The notes beneath the pieces were generated by a model. The model saw nothing but the letters and a program-made list of their open reading frames with translations, did not search any database and was not told the origin of the DNA. Both the position numbers and the translations under genes were made by a program. DNA of 62,486 nucleotides from Pontibacter qinzhouensis (lineage in GTDB: Bacteria > Bacteroidota > Bacteroidia > Cytophagales > Hymenobacteraceae): positions 1 through 62,486 of the forward strand of contig NZ_VRTY01000028.1 of the NCBI RefSeq assembly GCF_008017455.1, given 5' to 3'. Of the stretch, positions 1 to 9,263 are shown one piece after another (the first letter of the stretch is position 1; the number at the start of each line of letters is the position of its first letter).

Positions 1-384
1 GATCAGCGTAATGAGCTGCACCAGCATCAGGAGGACCGAGGTCAGCAGCCATTCCTGCACCCAGGCAATGGTCCAGGCGCCGGTAGCCAGGTTGTTCAGT
101 ATAAAAAAGGTGCCGATGCGGCGCGTGGCGGCATTGGCCTCATGGTTCAAGTCTGCTTTAAAGGCTTTCAGGAGGTGGTAAATGCAAAAGGCCGCCAAAG
201 CTACATAAATGACTCCCCAAATAGCGAACGTAATGCCAGCCGGTGTAAAAAGCGCCGGATACTTACTAGAAACATCGCCAATCGTCTGGTTGTTAAATAG
301 TTTCAGTTGTGTTAGTTGCGAAGGCAACAGATGTACCAGGAAAAAAATGGCATTTAAAACGGCAAGAGTTTTAGTTTTATTCAT
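1..384 (-). CDS. TspO/MBR-like membrane protein, C-terminus cut by window edge
   Basis: The first 128 codons of a minus-strand gene run off the left edge of the window. The ATG at 384 opens a hydrophobic N-terminal segment, and the later stretch FTPAGITFAIWGVIY (about residues 47-61) matches the start of the second helix in tryptophan-rich sensory protein (TspO/MBR) relatives. Two further hydrophobic stretches follow. Family members bind porphyrins or other ligands in membranes, but the role of the bacteroidotal paralogues is unclear. The family assignment rests on this motif and on the spacing of the helices. Confidence 0.72.
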   Translation of the reverse strand, partial: MNKTKTLAVLNAIFFLVHLLPSQLTQLKLFNNQTIGDVSSKYPALFTPAGITFAIWGVIYVALAAFCIYHLLKAFKADLNHEANAATRRIGTFFILNNLATGAWTIAWVQEWLLTSVLLMLVQLITLI

Positions 385-762
385 ACAGAAAACCTTCGAA
401 AGTCAGGAGTATCGCTATTTTTATATACAGATACCACTTACTATAGAAAATTGTTCGTTCAGTACCCTACATAACAAATGACGTAGGTGATGATAATTTA
501 AAAATAAATAGAATATAAAGGGAATCAGCTAGCATATTTCCTTGTATATTGATCTCCGAAATTACCTTGAGGTCGAACATCATTGCCCATACCTATTTTT
601 TGCAAGCAGCATCCTTAAAACCTGTTCTGGCTAACCATTTAACTTTAAAGAATGGAAATAACATAGGTCTGGCATGCCAGGCTGTTATGAAAGGTAAGCA
701 GGACTTCAGGAATGGGATAGAAACAGCAGAACCAATTAAAACCATCCATATTTACTTGTGCC
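385..762. other. Gene-free interval
   Basis: This 378-base AT-rich interval lies between divergent genes and must hold both promoters. No clear TAnnTTTG element, hairpin or copy of the dispersed repeats was seen. Short open frames here have no recognisable protein features. Confidence 0.5.
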
Positions 763-1977
763 ATGAAAACCATAGCGACAGAAGAAACACAAGCCCTTAC
801 CCAGGAGTTTAAAATGGCCAGGGGCTGGTTCATTTTTACTTGCATAGCAGCACCCCTGCTGATTTCCCTCTTCCTGTTTATGTTGGTAATGCCTTTTGTG
901 CCCGCCCTAAACGACGGTATGGGCGATGGTGCTGCCTATTTTTTTGTTCCCCTCTCGCTGGTGATGATCGCTGTTATGGTTCTGGGCTGGCTTGATGCTA
1001 TAAAGGGGCGCTTTCTAATCTCCGAGGATAGTGTAAAATCCATCGGTGTTTTTTCAGTTAAAACATTGCTTTTAGAAGATATAAAAGGATTTAGAGTATC
1101 GGAGCATTATATTTTTATTGAACCTCAGAGCAGCAATCAGAAAAAGATAAAGATAAGCTTGTACCTGGGCAGAAGCCAGGATATACTGAACTGGTTGCAG
1201 CTGCACTTTCCTGATTTGGATTTACTGCACGCGGAACAGGAAGAGCAGCAAATTCTGCAGAACGAAGAACTTGGCTGGACTCTTGAACAACGGGAAGAGA
1301 AGTTACAAAAGGCGCGCAAAACTGCCAAAATTCTCAATTGGGCCGGAGGTCTGGTGGCAGCCTGGACCCTGTTCTGGCCGCAACCTTATGCCTTCGCTAT
1401 ACTGGTTTGCCTGGCACTTCCTGTAATCGTTGTATGTGTTCTAAAATTGTTTTCAGGCTTAATTCGCCTAGACGAACGGAAAGACAGTGCTTACCCTTCG
1501 GTATTATGGGCTGTGTTAGGTCCTTGCTTAAGCTTAGCGATTCGGGCTTTGTTAGATTTTAACATTTTCAGTTTCGATAACTTATGGGTGTTGATGGGGC
1601 TTGTAGTGGTTACGTTTTTAGTCCCTCTCCTTTTAGGCAGCAAAGAGTTTTCTTTTACTACAGCCAAAGGTCTGGCCATGTTTGCGGGAATTTTTATGAC
1701 AATAGCCGCTTACGGATATGGTGCAGTGGTAACAGTAAACTGTGTGTTCGATACCTCAGCGCCTGAATTTTACGAAGCCGAAGTGACAGGCAAAAGAATC
1801 AGCACAGGCAAAACCACCACCTACTACCTGGAGCTAACTCCCTGGGGCCCGCAGACCGAAGCAGACGATGTATCGGTTTCTAAGGAGTTATATGAACTGG
1901 TAGATTCCGGAGATGAGGTGAGTGTTTACTTTATGAAAGGCTACCTCGGTGTGCCATGGTTCATGGTAACAGAATAA
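763..1977 (+). CDS. Multi-pass membrane protein of unknown function
   Basis: 404 residues. Two hydrophobic segments (about 20-45 and 60-80) precede a soluble stretch of short beta-like strands (about 85-150) resembling the PH-like folds found in small bacterial membrane proteins. A charged helical section rich in Glu, Gln and Lys (about 155-190) follows, then four or five more membrane segments (about 190-320) and a soluble tail ending near 404. I do not recognise a named family. It stands alone with no close co-directional neighbour and no obvious terminator. The ATG at 763 gives a sensible N-terminus. Confidence 0.72.
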   Translation: MKTIATEETQALTQEFKMARGWFIFTCIAAPLLISLFLFMLVMPFVPALNDGMGDGAAYFFVPLSLVMIAVMVLGWLDAIKGRFLISEDSVKSIGVFSVKTLLLEDIKGFRVSEHYIFIEPQSSNQKKIKISLYLGRSQDILNWLQLHFPDLDLLHAEQEEQQILQNEELGWTLEQREEKLQKARKTAKILNWAGGLVAAWTLFWPQPYAFAILVCLALPVIVVCVLKLFSGLIRLDERKDSAYPSVLWAVLGPCLSLAIRALLDFNIFSFDNLWVLMGLVVVTFLVPLLLGSKEFSFTTAKGLAMFAGIFMTIAAYGYGAVVTVNCVFDTSAPEFYEAEVTGKRISTGKTTTYYLELTPWGPQTEADDVSVSKELYELVDSGDEVSVYFMKGYLGVPWFMVTE

Positions 1978-2008
1978 ACTATCAGTCGCAAACTCTTATT
2001 GTGGCATC

Positions 2009-2158
2009 TAGTCCTTCGCCAAAATTTAATACAAGAAATTAAAAATGATGCTGGCGCGAGTGTCCTCTCTCGTACCAACTATTCCGCGGCCACTGGCTGC
2101 CTTAAAATTCCATTGCAGAGTGCATATTGCTTTACTAATAGAATTGAAGAAGCGCTAA
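2009..2158 (+). repeat. Rep-A copy 1 (MITE-like, about 150 bp)
   Basis: The copy begins TAGTCCTTCGCC and ends GAAGCGCTAA, both degenerate forms of the family termini. It carries the core GGCGCGAGTGTCC and ATTCCGCGGCC, with the hairpin GCGGCC-ACT-GGCTGC. The matching sequence was aligned by eye with the copies at 9070, 12223, 22642 and 43019. Confidence 0.65.
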
Positions 2159-2213
2159 GAACATGCAAAAAATTATTATCAGGTAAAATAACCCGTTCCA
2201 GCAATAGGTTCTA

Positions 2214-2273
2214 AATTATTCAAATGAAAACAGCCTCCAGAAGGTTTTTCGTCAGAAATTCGCCAAGGGTCTA
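2214..2273 (-). repeat. Rep-B copy 1
   Basis: On the minus strand it reads ACCCTTGGCG, then a 22-base variable part, then CTTCTGGAGGCTG and TTTTCATTTGAATAATTT. It is nearly identical to the copy at 12371. It lies 55 bases after a Rep-A copy, upstream of nirK. Confidence 0.85.
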
Positions 2274-2366
2274 TCAGTTTTGCAGTAGTTAAAGGATCAT
2301 ACAGAAACAGCTTTCCAGATCGTTTCCTGCCATTGCACAAATTTTTACACACCCAGCATAATCCGG

Positions 2367-2402
2367 TGACATCTGTCATGTAAGGGCATGATCATCGTCA
2401 TG
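2367..2402. promoter_or_regulatory. Two short palindromes upstream of nirK; second is CRP/FNR-like
   Basis: TGACA-TC-TGTCA occupies 2367-2378. CATGA-N6-TCATG occupies 2387-2402, the geometry of CRP/FNR-family sites (TGTGA-N6-TCACA type). Its centre is about 42 bases upstream of position 2436, where a start would fall if the TTTG at 2428-2431 is part of the -7 element. This fits class II activation of nirK by an oxygen- or NO-responsive regulator. The sites are seen; the regulator is inferred. Confidence 0.5.
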
Positions 2403-2460
2403 TTAATAAAAGAGTCTAAGGTGTTTTTTTGTTATACCAATTGAACAAAAACCAACACGT

Positions 2461-3936
2461 ATGACAAGGTCACTACTCAGCAATGCGGTTATGATAGGAA
2501 CCATGGGCCTTTTTGGCCTGGGTGCTCTAACATCCTGTGGCACCAAGGCCACTAACGCCGCTACACCCTCTTCCTCATTAGCAACTGACACAGGTCCGCT
2601 TCCTACCATAGAGGCTCAACTAACAGATGCTCCGCTTGTGCCAGCGCCTATTACCCGAAAAAAACCGGCAAAAGTCATCGTACGGCTTGAAGTTACGGAA
2701 GTAGTTAAAAAGCTTGCTGATGGCGTGGATTACACTTTCTGGACCTTTGGCGGTTCGGTGCCAGGCAAATTTATAAGGGTGCGGCAAAACGATGAGGTGG
2801 AGTTTCACCTCATGAACCACCCCGACAGCAAAAATCCACATAACATAGACCTGCACGCTGTAACAGGCCCGGGTGGTGGTGCGAGTGCCACATTTACTGC
2901 TCCCGGCCAGGAAACTGTGTTCAATTTTAAAGTTCTGAATCCCGGACTTTATGTATACCATTGCGCCACCGCCCCGGTAGGCATGCACATTGCCAACGGT
3001 ATGTACGGCTTAATAATGGTGGAGCCGGAAGAAGGCATGGAACCTGTAGACAAGGAGTTCTACATTATGCAGGGCGATTTTTACACCAAGGGCGGTTTCG
3101 GAGCTCCCGGCCTGCAGCCCTTCGATATGGAGAAAGCGCTTGACGAGAAGCCATCGTATGTTGTGTTTAACGGTTCGGTTGGTGCCCTTACCGGCGATAA
3201 CGCCATTACGGCCAAAGTAGGCGAAAAAGTTCGATTGTTTGTAGGCAATGGCGGCCCGAACCTGGTGTCTTCTTTCCACGTGATAGGTGAGATTTTCGAC
3301 AAAGTATATCCTGAAGGCGGCTCCAACACAAACACGAACGTGCAGACAACCCTGGTTCCGGCAGGTGGATCGGCCATTACTGAATTTAAAGTGGATGTGC
3401 CCGGCAATTATGTGCTGGTCGACCATTCAATTTTCAGAACATTTAATAAAGGTGCTCTGGGCATGCTGAAAGTGGAAGGCCCGGATAACCTGGCCATTTA
3501 CTCAGGGCAAACTACTCAGAAAATTTACCTGCCTGAAGGTTCCACAGTGCAGGAAATGCCAAAATCTGTTTCTCCGCTGGCATCTGTTGCCACCAACAAA
3601 GACATGCGCGTAGACCTGGGCAGAACCCTTTACGCCCAGAACTGCCAGGCTTGTCACCAGGCCGAAGGTCAGGGTATAAAAGGAGCCTTTCCACCACTTG
3701 CTAAATCCGATTTCCTGAATGCCGATGTTAACCGCTCGATTGGCGTAGTGGCACACGGGCTGGAAGGCCAGATAAAAGTTAACGGAGAAGTCTATAACAG
3801 CACCATGCCTAAGCTGAAGCTGACGGATGAGGAAATTGCTAACGTTATGACCTATGTGCTGAACAACTGGGGTAACAAAGGCGGCGAAGTATCGCTCGAT
3901 CAGGTTAAAAAAGCCAAACTCAGTTACAAACATTAA
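2461..3936 (+). CDS. nirK: Copper-containing nitrite reductase with C-terminal cytochrome c domain
   Basis: 491 residues, exported lipoprotein (lipobox LTSC, Cys26). Two cupredoxin domains span about 65-345. Expected type 1 copper ligands are present: His127, Cys168, His176 and Met181. So are the type 2 ligands His132, His167 and His322, with catalytic Asp130 and His273. Residues 380-475 form a class I cytochrome c with the haem site CQACH (395-399) and likely axial Met449. The fused haem domain probably feeds electrons to the copper centre, as in other three-domain NirK proteins. It reduces nitrite to nitric oxide in the cell envelope. A nirV-like gene and a copper chaperone follow directly. 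The ATG at 2461 places the lipobox correctly. Confidence 0.95.
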   Translation: MTRSLLSNAVMIGTMGLFGLGALTSCGTKATNAATPSSSLATDTGPLPTIEAQLTDAPLVPAPITRKKPAKVIVRLEVTEVVKKLADGVDYTFWTFGGSVPGKFIRVRQNDEVEFHLMNHPDSKNPHNIDLHAVTGPGGGASATFTAPGQETVFNFKVLNPGLYVYHCATAPVGMHIANGMYGLIMVEPEEGMEPVDKEFYIMQGDFYTKGGFGAPGLQPFDMEKALDEKPSYVVFNGSVGALTGDNAITAKVGEKVRLFVGNGGPNLVSSFHVIGEIFDKVYPEGGSNTNTNVQTTLVPAGGSAITEFKVDVPGNYVLVDHSIFRTFNKGALGMLKVEGPDNLAIYSGQTTQKIYLPEGSTVQEMPKSVSPLASVATNKDMRVDLGRTLYAQNCQACHQAEGQGIKGAFPPLAKSDFLNADVNRSIGVVAHGLEGQIKVNGEVYNSTMPKLKLTDEEIANVMTYVLNNWGNKGGEVSLDQVKKAKLSYKH

Positions 3937-3949
3937 CCTCTAACCCTGC

Positions 3950-4762
3950 ATGGCCATGATACAGGCACTACTGATTATAACATTAATCTTTGGAGGTTGC
4001 CTGGTAGCACAGGCACAAAAGAGCGCACCTGCCGCCATGGTAGAAGTGGCAGGTGGCACTTTTGTGCCGCTCTACGGCAGCAACAACCAGGCTGTGTCGG
4101 TGCCCGGTTTCCTGCTGGACAAGTACCCTGTTACGAATTCAGAATTTGAAGCCTTTTTGGCCGCAAACCAGAAGTGGAAGAAGTCGGAGGTGAAAAAGCT
4201 GTTTGCAGATGCAGGTTATCTGAAGCATTGGGCCGGTAACGCCGAAGTAGGAGAGGAGGCCGAAAAGCTAAAAGATAGTCCGGTGGTAAATGTGTCGTGG
4301 TTTGTGGCAAAAGCTTACTGCGAGTGCCAGGGCAAGCGGCTGCCAACTGTTAATGAGTGGGAATATGCTGCCATGGCCAGCGAAACTAAACGCAACGCAG
4401 CCAGCGACCCCGGCTTTTACCAGCGCAGCCTCGACTGGTATAGCCAGCCCAACCCTAAATACCTGCCACCTGTGCAGCAGAGCTTCCGCAATGTGTATGG
4501 GCTCTATGGCATGATCGGTCTGGTCTGGGAGTGGACATCAGATTATAACTCTGCCCTGATAGTAGGTGAATCGCGGGCAAATGCCAGCCTCGACCGGCAA
4601 TTATTTTGTGGTGCCGGCTCTACCGGAGCCAGCGATGTTAAAAATTATGTGGCCTTTATGCGGTATGCCTTCCGGTCGAGTCTAAAACCAAATTATACGG
4701 TTACTAACCTGGGGTTTAGGTGTGCCCGCAATGCCTCTGTAAAAGTTACTGCTTCACGTTAA
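3950..4762 (+). CDS. nirV: NirV-like SUMF1/formylglycine-generating-enzyme family protein
   Basis: 270 residues, with a signal peptide ending near QAQ (21-23). The family signature is clear: PVVNVSW (111-117), RLPTVNEWEYA (130-140), GLYGMIGLVWEWTSD (184-198) and the C-terminal NLGFRCAR (253-260). Such proteins either convert a Cys to formylglycine in sulfatases or serve other roles on the same C-type-lectin-like fold. Members next to nirK are called NirV in proteobacteria, and their role in nitrite reduction is not settled. It starts 13 bases after the nirK stop and ends 10 bases before the SCO gene, so it is almost certainly cotranscribed. A second ATG two codons downstream is also possible. 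Confidence 0.85.
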   Translation: MAMIQALLIITLIFGGCLVAQAQKSAPAAMVEVAGGTFVPLYGSNNQAVSVPGFLLDKYPVTNSEFEAFLAANQKWKKSEVKKLFADAGYLKHWAGNAEVGEEAEKLKDSPVVNVSWFVAKAYCECQGKRLPTVNEWEYAAMASETKRNAASDPGFYQRSLDWYSQPNPKYLPPVQQSFRNVYGLYGMIGLVWEWTSDYNSALIVGESRANASLDRQLFCGAGSTGASDVKNYVAFMRYAFRSSLKPNYTVTNLGFRCARNASVKVTASR

Positions 4763-4772
4763 ATCAAAAAAA

Positions 4773-5414
4773 ATGAAAAGCTCTGTTCTTTTATTTTCCC
4801 TGTTGCTGCTCGTTACTGTTTTCTCTTGCCAGGAGCAGAAAGAAGCAAGTTGCTGCACCAAACCAGCTACGGCCACGGCCACTAAAAGCACTGTTAAAAC
4901 GGTGTCCGGTACTTTACCTGACATGTCGTTGTACCAACTGAGTTCGGAGTGGCAGAACCAGGCAGGCATTACCCAGCCATTGGCACAGCTCAAGGGCAAG
5001 GTGCAATTGGTGGCTATGGTATATACCCACTGCCGCTACGCCTGCCCCCGCATTATTGCCGACCTGAAACGCATAGAAAGCTCTCTGGATGAATATAAGC
5101 GGGATGATGTAGGCATTGTGCTGATAACCATGGACCCTGACCGAGACACGCCAGAAAAGCTACGGCAGTTTGCAAGCGCCAACCGCCTCGACCCCAGCCG
5201 CTGGACCCTGCTCACCAGCAGCCACGACAACATAAGGGAACTGGCGGCACTCCTTAACATGAAGTATAAAACTGAGCTTGACGGTGAAATTTCGCACGCT
5301 AACATTATAAGTGTTCTTACCACAACCGGAGAGCTTGTGCACCAACAGGAAGGTTTAGGCTTGGACCCAGACGAAACCATTAAAAGCATTAAAGCCCAAC
5401 TGCAACGTATTTGA
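4773..5414 (+). CDS. SCO1/SenC/PrrC-family copper chaperone lipoprotein
   Basis: 213 residues with a lipoprotein signal (Cys19 after VTVFS) and a thioredoxin-like fold. The copper-binding pair is in YTHCRYACP (Cys87, Cys91), and the distal ligand is His175 in EISHAN. SCO proteins deliver copper or reduce cysteines during assembly of copper enzymes, usually cytochrome oxidase. Here the position third in the nirK operon suggests that NirK copper loading is the job; that is inference. A second Cys pair, CC at 27-28 just after the lipid anchor, could also bind metal. Confidence 0.9.
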   Translation: MKSSVLLFSLLLLVTVFSCQEQKEASCCTKPATATATKSTVKTVSGTLPDMSLYQLSSEWQNQAGITQPLAQLKGKVQLVAMVYTHCRYACPRIIADLKRIESSLDEYKRDDVGIVLITMDPDRDTPEKLRQFASANRLDPSRWTLLTSSHDNIRELAALLNMKYKTELDGEISHANIISVLTTTGELVHQQEGLGLDPDETIKSIKAQLQRI

Positions 5415-5550
5415 GTAGCTGGAGAGCACAGGTTTCATGAAGCAAGACTGCTGTAGGTATAATAAGTTTAATGGCTGATAGTATACATTCTGGAAAAATG
5501 GAGCAGATGTATTGCACCATATTTTAGGCTCCTGTTTACTCCTATTCGAT

Positions 5551-5585
5551 CTCCTGCAGGCACTGTCTTTTTGCATCTGCAGGAG
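5551..5585. other. Perfect 9-bp stem-loop between SCO gene and porin gene
   Basis: CTCCTGCAG at 5551-5559 pairs with CTGCAGGAG at 5577-5585 around a 17-base loop. No T-run follows, so it is a weak terminator candidate. It could be an mRNA-end structure or an operator. The rest of this 383-base gap is AT-rich. It holds one TAATTTTG (5673-5680) that fits the -7 pattern, about 120 bases before the porin gene. Confidence 0.45.
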
Positions 5586-5797
5586 ATTAATGTGTATAGC
5601 TTGCACGAAATTAAGTGATAAAGGCCATTTTTTTTGATGATCTAAAGCTGCCTTAATTCATTTTTACCTTTCTAATTTTGGGTTAATTGGTGCAGTAACT
5701 TAACTACTGCAGCTTTACAATCCGTTGCCATTCGTTCAGGAAATCTTTTTTCCTGCTGATGGGTACATGAAGCCTGAACCTAACTCATTTATTTATA

Positions 5798-7219
5798 ATG
5801 AATAGACGTTTACTCTCTGCCTTTTTATCTGCTAGTATAAGTTTTGTTTTTCTACAGCAATCGGTTTTGGCGCAGGTTACTTTTACCGGGCAGCTACGAA
5901 CCCGCACCGAACTGCGCGATGGCCAGGGCAGCTTACCTTTGCCGGGTGCTAAAGCCAGTCTGTTCACGAACCAACGTACCAGGCTCAACCTGGGCTACAA
6001 CACCGACCGGTACAGGTTTTTTGTATCCGGGCAGGAGGTACGGGTGTGGGGCTCCGATCAGTCTACGATCAGTAACCTGGAAGGAGGCAAGTTCTTTATG
6101 CACCAGGCTTTCGGCGAAATTATTCTGAGCGACACCTCTGGCATTAAAGTAGACAACCTTTCCTTAAAAGTAGGTCGGCAGGAAATTGTGTATGATGACG
6201 CCAGGCTCCTGGGCAACCTCGACTGGTTGCAGCAGGGGCGCAGGCACGATGCCCTTATCCTGAAGTTCAGCCACAAGGGTTGGGTGGCAGATGCCGGTGT
6301 AGCTTTTAACCAGAACCACGGGAAAGATACGCCCAACCGATCAGGAAATATTTACAACGGAATTCCGGCAGCTCCTGTAGTGCCCGGCACCAATGCCATC
6401 GGCATGATGTACAAGTCTATGCAATACGGCTACTTTGCCAGAACCGGATCATTCGGGAAACTCAGTGCCCTTGTATTTAAAGACGATTTTCAGCGGATGG
6501 AGCTGACAGAAGGGGTTAACACACCGGTTGCTGGCGTCAATAGCCGAATTACCGTTGGAGGTGCCTTGTTTTCGAAGGTATCAGACAAAATACAGGTGAA
6601 TGCGGCTGCTTATTACCAGGGCAACAAAGACCGGTTTGGCAACACCCTCGATGCGCATAATTATACTGCAGATGTTGCTTACGCAGCTGGCAAATTTGTC
6701 GTAAACCCTGGCTTCGATTACCTATCCGGCAACAACACCACCGAGCCTGGTCGGGTAAATCGCCACTTCGACCCCCTCTATGGCACACCACACAAATTCT
6801 GGGGCCTGATAGATTATTTCTTTGTAGCCGATCCGTATGGGGTGGAGGGGGTACCGACGCGCTCACCGGGCCTGGTCGATATCTTTATACGGAACAGGTA
6901 TAACGTGAATAACAAGTTGGTGGTAATGCTCGACCTGCACGAGTTCTACGCTGCCAATGCTGTGGCCGACAGAGCCGTGAACCCGGTGGGGAACCTGGGC
7001 GACAGCAGGCGTTTAGGAACAGAGATAGACTTTGTGTTGAATTACAGCCTCCTGAAAGAACTGAACATAGAGGCCGGTTACGCCACCATTTTTGCAACTC
7101 CTGCACTCGATGTGCTGAAAGCCCCGGCCACCTACAAGCAGGACAGAGGGCAGTGGGCTTACCTGATGCTGAATTTTACCCCTAACTTTTTGGCAAAGCA
7201 GGAGCCGCGCCAACCTTAA
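5798..7219 (+). CDS. Outer-membrane beta-barrel protein, alginate-export/porin-like
   Basis: 473 residues with a signal peptide (cleavage near VLAQ, about 23-26). It begins TFTGQLRTRTELRDGQG and has alternating aromatic and hydrophobic strands throughout. The stretch LSLKVGRQEIVYDDARLLG (about 121-139) is typical of the alginate-export and porin families of Bacteroidota. It probably forms an outer-membrane channel. Its place after the nirK operon in the same direction, with a separate 383-base leader, could point to anion (nitrite) passage, but the substrate cannot be read from the sequence. Confidence 0.82.
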   Translation: MNRRLLSAFLSASISFVFLQQSVLAQVTFTGQLRTRTELRDGQGSLPLPGAKASLFTNQRTRLNLGYNTDRYRFFVSGQEVRVWGSDQSTISNLEGGKFFMHQAFGEIILSDTSGIKVDNLSLKVGRQEIVYDDARLLGNLDWLQQGRRHDALILKFSHKGWVADAGVAFNQNHGKDTPNRSGNIYNGIPAAPVVPGTNAIGMMYKSMQYGYFARTGSFGKLSALVFKDDFQRMELTEGVNTPVAGVNSRITVGGALFSKVSDKIQVNAAAYYQGNKDRFGNTLDAHNYTADVAYAAGKFVVNPGFDYLSGNNTTEPGRVNRHFDPLYGTPHKFWGLIDYFFVADPYGVEGVPTRSPGLVDIFIRNRYNVNNKLVVMLDLHEFYAANAVADRAVNPVGNLGDSRRLGTEIDFVLNYSLLKELNIEAGYATIFATPALDVLKAPATYKQDRGQWAYLMLNFTPNFLAKQEPRQP

Positions 7220-7248
7220 GCCAGTGGTGGCCTGAACTTGTTTTGAAA

Positions 7249-7281
7249 AAAAGAAGCTGCTTTGTTGGCTGATCTTCTTTT
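7249..7281 (+). terminator. Weak terminator-like hairpin after the porin gene
   Basis: AAAAGAAG pairs with CTTCTTTT around a 17-base loop, 30 bases after the porin stop. The arms are AT-rich and only 8 bp long. Beyond the hairpin, nothing else is seen in the roughly 240 bases before the next gene. Confidence 0.4.
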
Positions 7282-7523
7282 ACCAGACAGCCTATAAAAA
7301 CTTAGAAAAAGTAGAAAGCTGCTAACTGACTGGTAATGACAAGGTTATGTTGCTGTTTTGGGTTGATGCGTTTTTGTATTTTAAGCATATTCAGAATTCG
7401 TAACATCAGATCAAAGGCAGGAACTACAGGTAATTCAAAATCTTTAGAAAATTGCATCTGCTAACCGCAACGGCAGCTCTATATTAAGCGTATGCCAGAA
7501 ACAAACGCTTATAATTTTCACTT

Positions 7524-8072
7524 ATGTCATACTTGTTTCAGGATTGGGAAGCAAATAAAGGGAATTTGAAAGGCAGATTAGTTATGGTACTTTTCCGCCT
7601 GGCCCGGCCTGCTTCTATTAATATATTTTTCAGAATGCTCTGGTTGCCGTACCTGGCTTTTTATAAAGTTTTTGTAGAGTGGTTTCTGTGCATCGAACTC
7701 CCACACTGGACCTCGGTAGGCAAAGGCTTACGCTTGTTTCATGGGCAGGCACTCGTTGTGAACGGCTGCACCACCATAGGCGATAACTGTTACCTCCGGC
7801 AATCGACTACCATCGGGAACATTATACGCGAAGACGGCTCCTTCTCCAGTTCTCCGGTTATCGGCAACAATGTAGAAATCGGGGCTAATGTTTGTATTAT
7901 CGGAGATATAAGAGTTGGGAATAACGTAAAAATTGGTGCTGGCTCTGTGGTGGTAAAAGATATACCAGACAACGCCATTGTGGTAGGCAACCCTGCCCGT
8001 ATTATCAGAATAAATGAGCCGGTGCAACGTATGCTGCGCATCGAGCCAGAATTTTTACAAAAACTAGGCTAA
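7524..8072 (+). CDS. Serine-acetyltransferase-like hexapeptide-repeat acyltransferase
   Basis: 182 residues. The N-terminal 70 residues hold a hydrophobic helical region. A left-handed beta-helix of hexapeptide repeats follows (about 75-165), with GNNVEIGANVCIIGDIRVG and the end motif GNPARI. The acetyl-CoA site is expected between neighbouring chains of the trimer. It resembles CysE C-terminal halves and the WcaB/WcaF-type acetyltransferases of polysaccharide loci. With no cysteine or glycan genes nearby the acceptor is unknown. Confidence 0.8.
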   Translation: MSYLFQDWEANKGNLKGRLVMVLFRLARPASINIFFRMLWLPYLAFYKVFVEWFLCIELPHWTSVGKGLRLFHGQALVVNGCTTIGDNCYLRQSTTIGNIIREDGSFSSSPVIGNNVEIGANVCIIGDIRVGNNVKIGAGSVVVKDIPDNAIVVGNPARIIRINEPVQRMLRIEPEFLQKLG

Positions 8073-8110
8073 GGCAATTCAGCCGGTAAGCGCAGGTAAA
8101 ATGTTGAATT

Positions 8111-8168
8111 AAATCCTTTGGGAGGCTGCTGATTATGCTAATAAAATCAGCCTTCCAAAGGATTTTTT
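8111..8168 (+). terminator. Rho-independent terminator of the acetyltransferase gene
   Basis: AAATCCTTTGG...GCTG pairs with CAGCCTTCCAAAGGATTT across a roughly 10-base loop with small bulges, followed by six T. It sits about 40 bases after the stop. Confidence 0.85.
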
Positions 8169-8347
8169 GCGTTTTTACCTCAAGGGTAGCTCTTGTATGG
8201 CTACATCCTTTTCTTTTCTCTTGAAGTTTGGGATAGTACATTCTGAACTATAAAGTACCTGCTGCACGATTGTAGAAACAGTCCGTAAAAGGCTTAAAGG
8301 CTTTTTGAGGAGAAATTTAACTTCATGCTAACGGATAATATTTTTTG

Positions 8348-9058
8348 ATGGTAAATTGCAGTACATCTGACACTATTTTGAAGAAGGAAATGGACAATAA
8401 CCAGCATACTATAAATACCCGATCATTAGAAGCCCTTTTAACTTTATCGAGTGGAGGTTACAAAGCTTTTTTATACGATTGCGATGGCACCCTCGCCGAT
8501 AATATGCAAGCGCATAAGGATACCTATGTGCAGGTAGCTGCAGACGATGGCGTTGCAATAGATCCGGCTATTATTGATGAGTTTGCCGGCCTCCCGATAC
8601 CGGCTGTGGTAGAAGAAATTAACAAACGCTACAGCAGCACCTTCGACCCAGCTGCTTTCACCGATTTAAAGTCGGCTTTGTACTACAAGGAGTATATCGA
8701 CAGAATTAAACCGGTGCAGTTTGTCGTAGATCACCTGGTAAGCCATGTCGGGAAGGTTCGGATTGCTGTTGTATCGGGTGGCTCCCGCAAAATGATCGGG
8801 AAAACGCTGGAGGTGCTGAAAATTGCCCATCTGGTGGAGGTGCTGGTATGTGCCGAAGACATAGCCAAAGGCAAACCAGATCCGGCTCCTTTTCTGCTGG
8901 CAGCCGAACAGTTAGGCGTGGCTCCCGAAGATTGCCTGGTGTTTGAGGATGGTACACCGGGAACTTTAGCGGCAGAGGCTGCAGGTATGAAGTGGATCAG
9001 GATAGACAAGGTACTGACGGAGAATTCTGCTGCAGCAGGTGTGGCATTCAGAAATTAA
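8348..9058 (+). CDS. HAD-superfamily phosphatase, beta-phosphoglucomutase-like
   Basis: About 236 residues. All four HAD motifs are present: YDCDGTLADN (nucleophile and acid Asp near 43-45), VVSGGS (motif II), the Lys in AKGKPDP (motif III) and FEDGTPG (motif IV). A small helical cap lies between motifs I and II. It probably acts on a small sugar or nucleotide phosphate. The start is uncertain: ATG at 8348 is preceded by TTG, and a second ATG at 8390 would drop 14 weakly conserved residues. Confidence 0.85.
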   Translation: MVNCSTSDTILKKEMDNNQHTINTRSLEALLTLSSGGYKAFLYDCDGTLADNMQAHKDTYVQVAADDGVAIDPAIIDEFAGLPIPAVVEEINKRYSSTFDPAAFTDLKSALYYKEYIDRIKPVQFVVDHLVSHVGKVRIAVVSGGSRKMIGKTLEVLKIAHLVEVLVCAEDIAKGKPDPAPFLLAAEQLGVAPEDCLVFEDGTPGTLAAEAAGMKWIRIDKVLTENSAAAGVAFRN

Positions 9059-9069
9059 CCTGTTGCATT

Positions 9070-9170
9070 GGCATTATGATGGCGCGAGCGTATTATTCCG
9101 CGGCCTCCCGGCTGCTTTGAACATGCTACGCAGAGATGGATCTTCTAAGAACTAACTTGGGGAGCACTAA
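9070..9170 (+). repeat. Rep-A copy 2 (shortened)
   Basis: It holds ATGATGGCGCGAGCG fused directly to TATTATTCCGCGGCC. About 12 core bases that other copies carry between these boxes are missing. The hairpin GCGGCC-TCCC-GGCTGC is kept and the right end is GGGGAGCACTAA. The left terminus is not recognisable. Confidence 0.65.
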
Positions 9171-9263
9171 CCATATATTTTTCTGTTTAATCGCATTTTT
9201 TTCATTCTTCCAGAATCTTAAGGTTTGGAAGAAAAGCCGAAGGGTTATTTATAAGAGTTTATA

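Noticed and set aside
549..812. Open frame of 87 codons before the 763 gene
   Set aside because: It overlaps the start of the membrane-protein gene in another frame and has no recognisable features.
3010..3426. Minus-strand open frame inside nirK
   Set aside because: Antisense shadow of an unmistakable NirK/cytochrome gene.
9205..9260. GGAAG and AAGGGT near 9226-9245 as a Rep-B copy
   Set aside because: Spacing and the TTTCATTTGAATAATT box do not fit; it is instead a small hairpin plus spacer.
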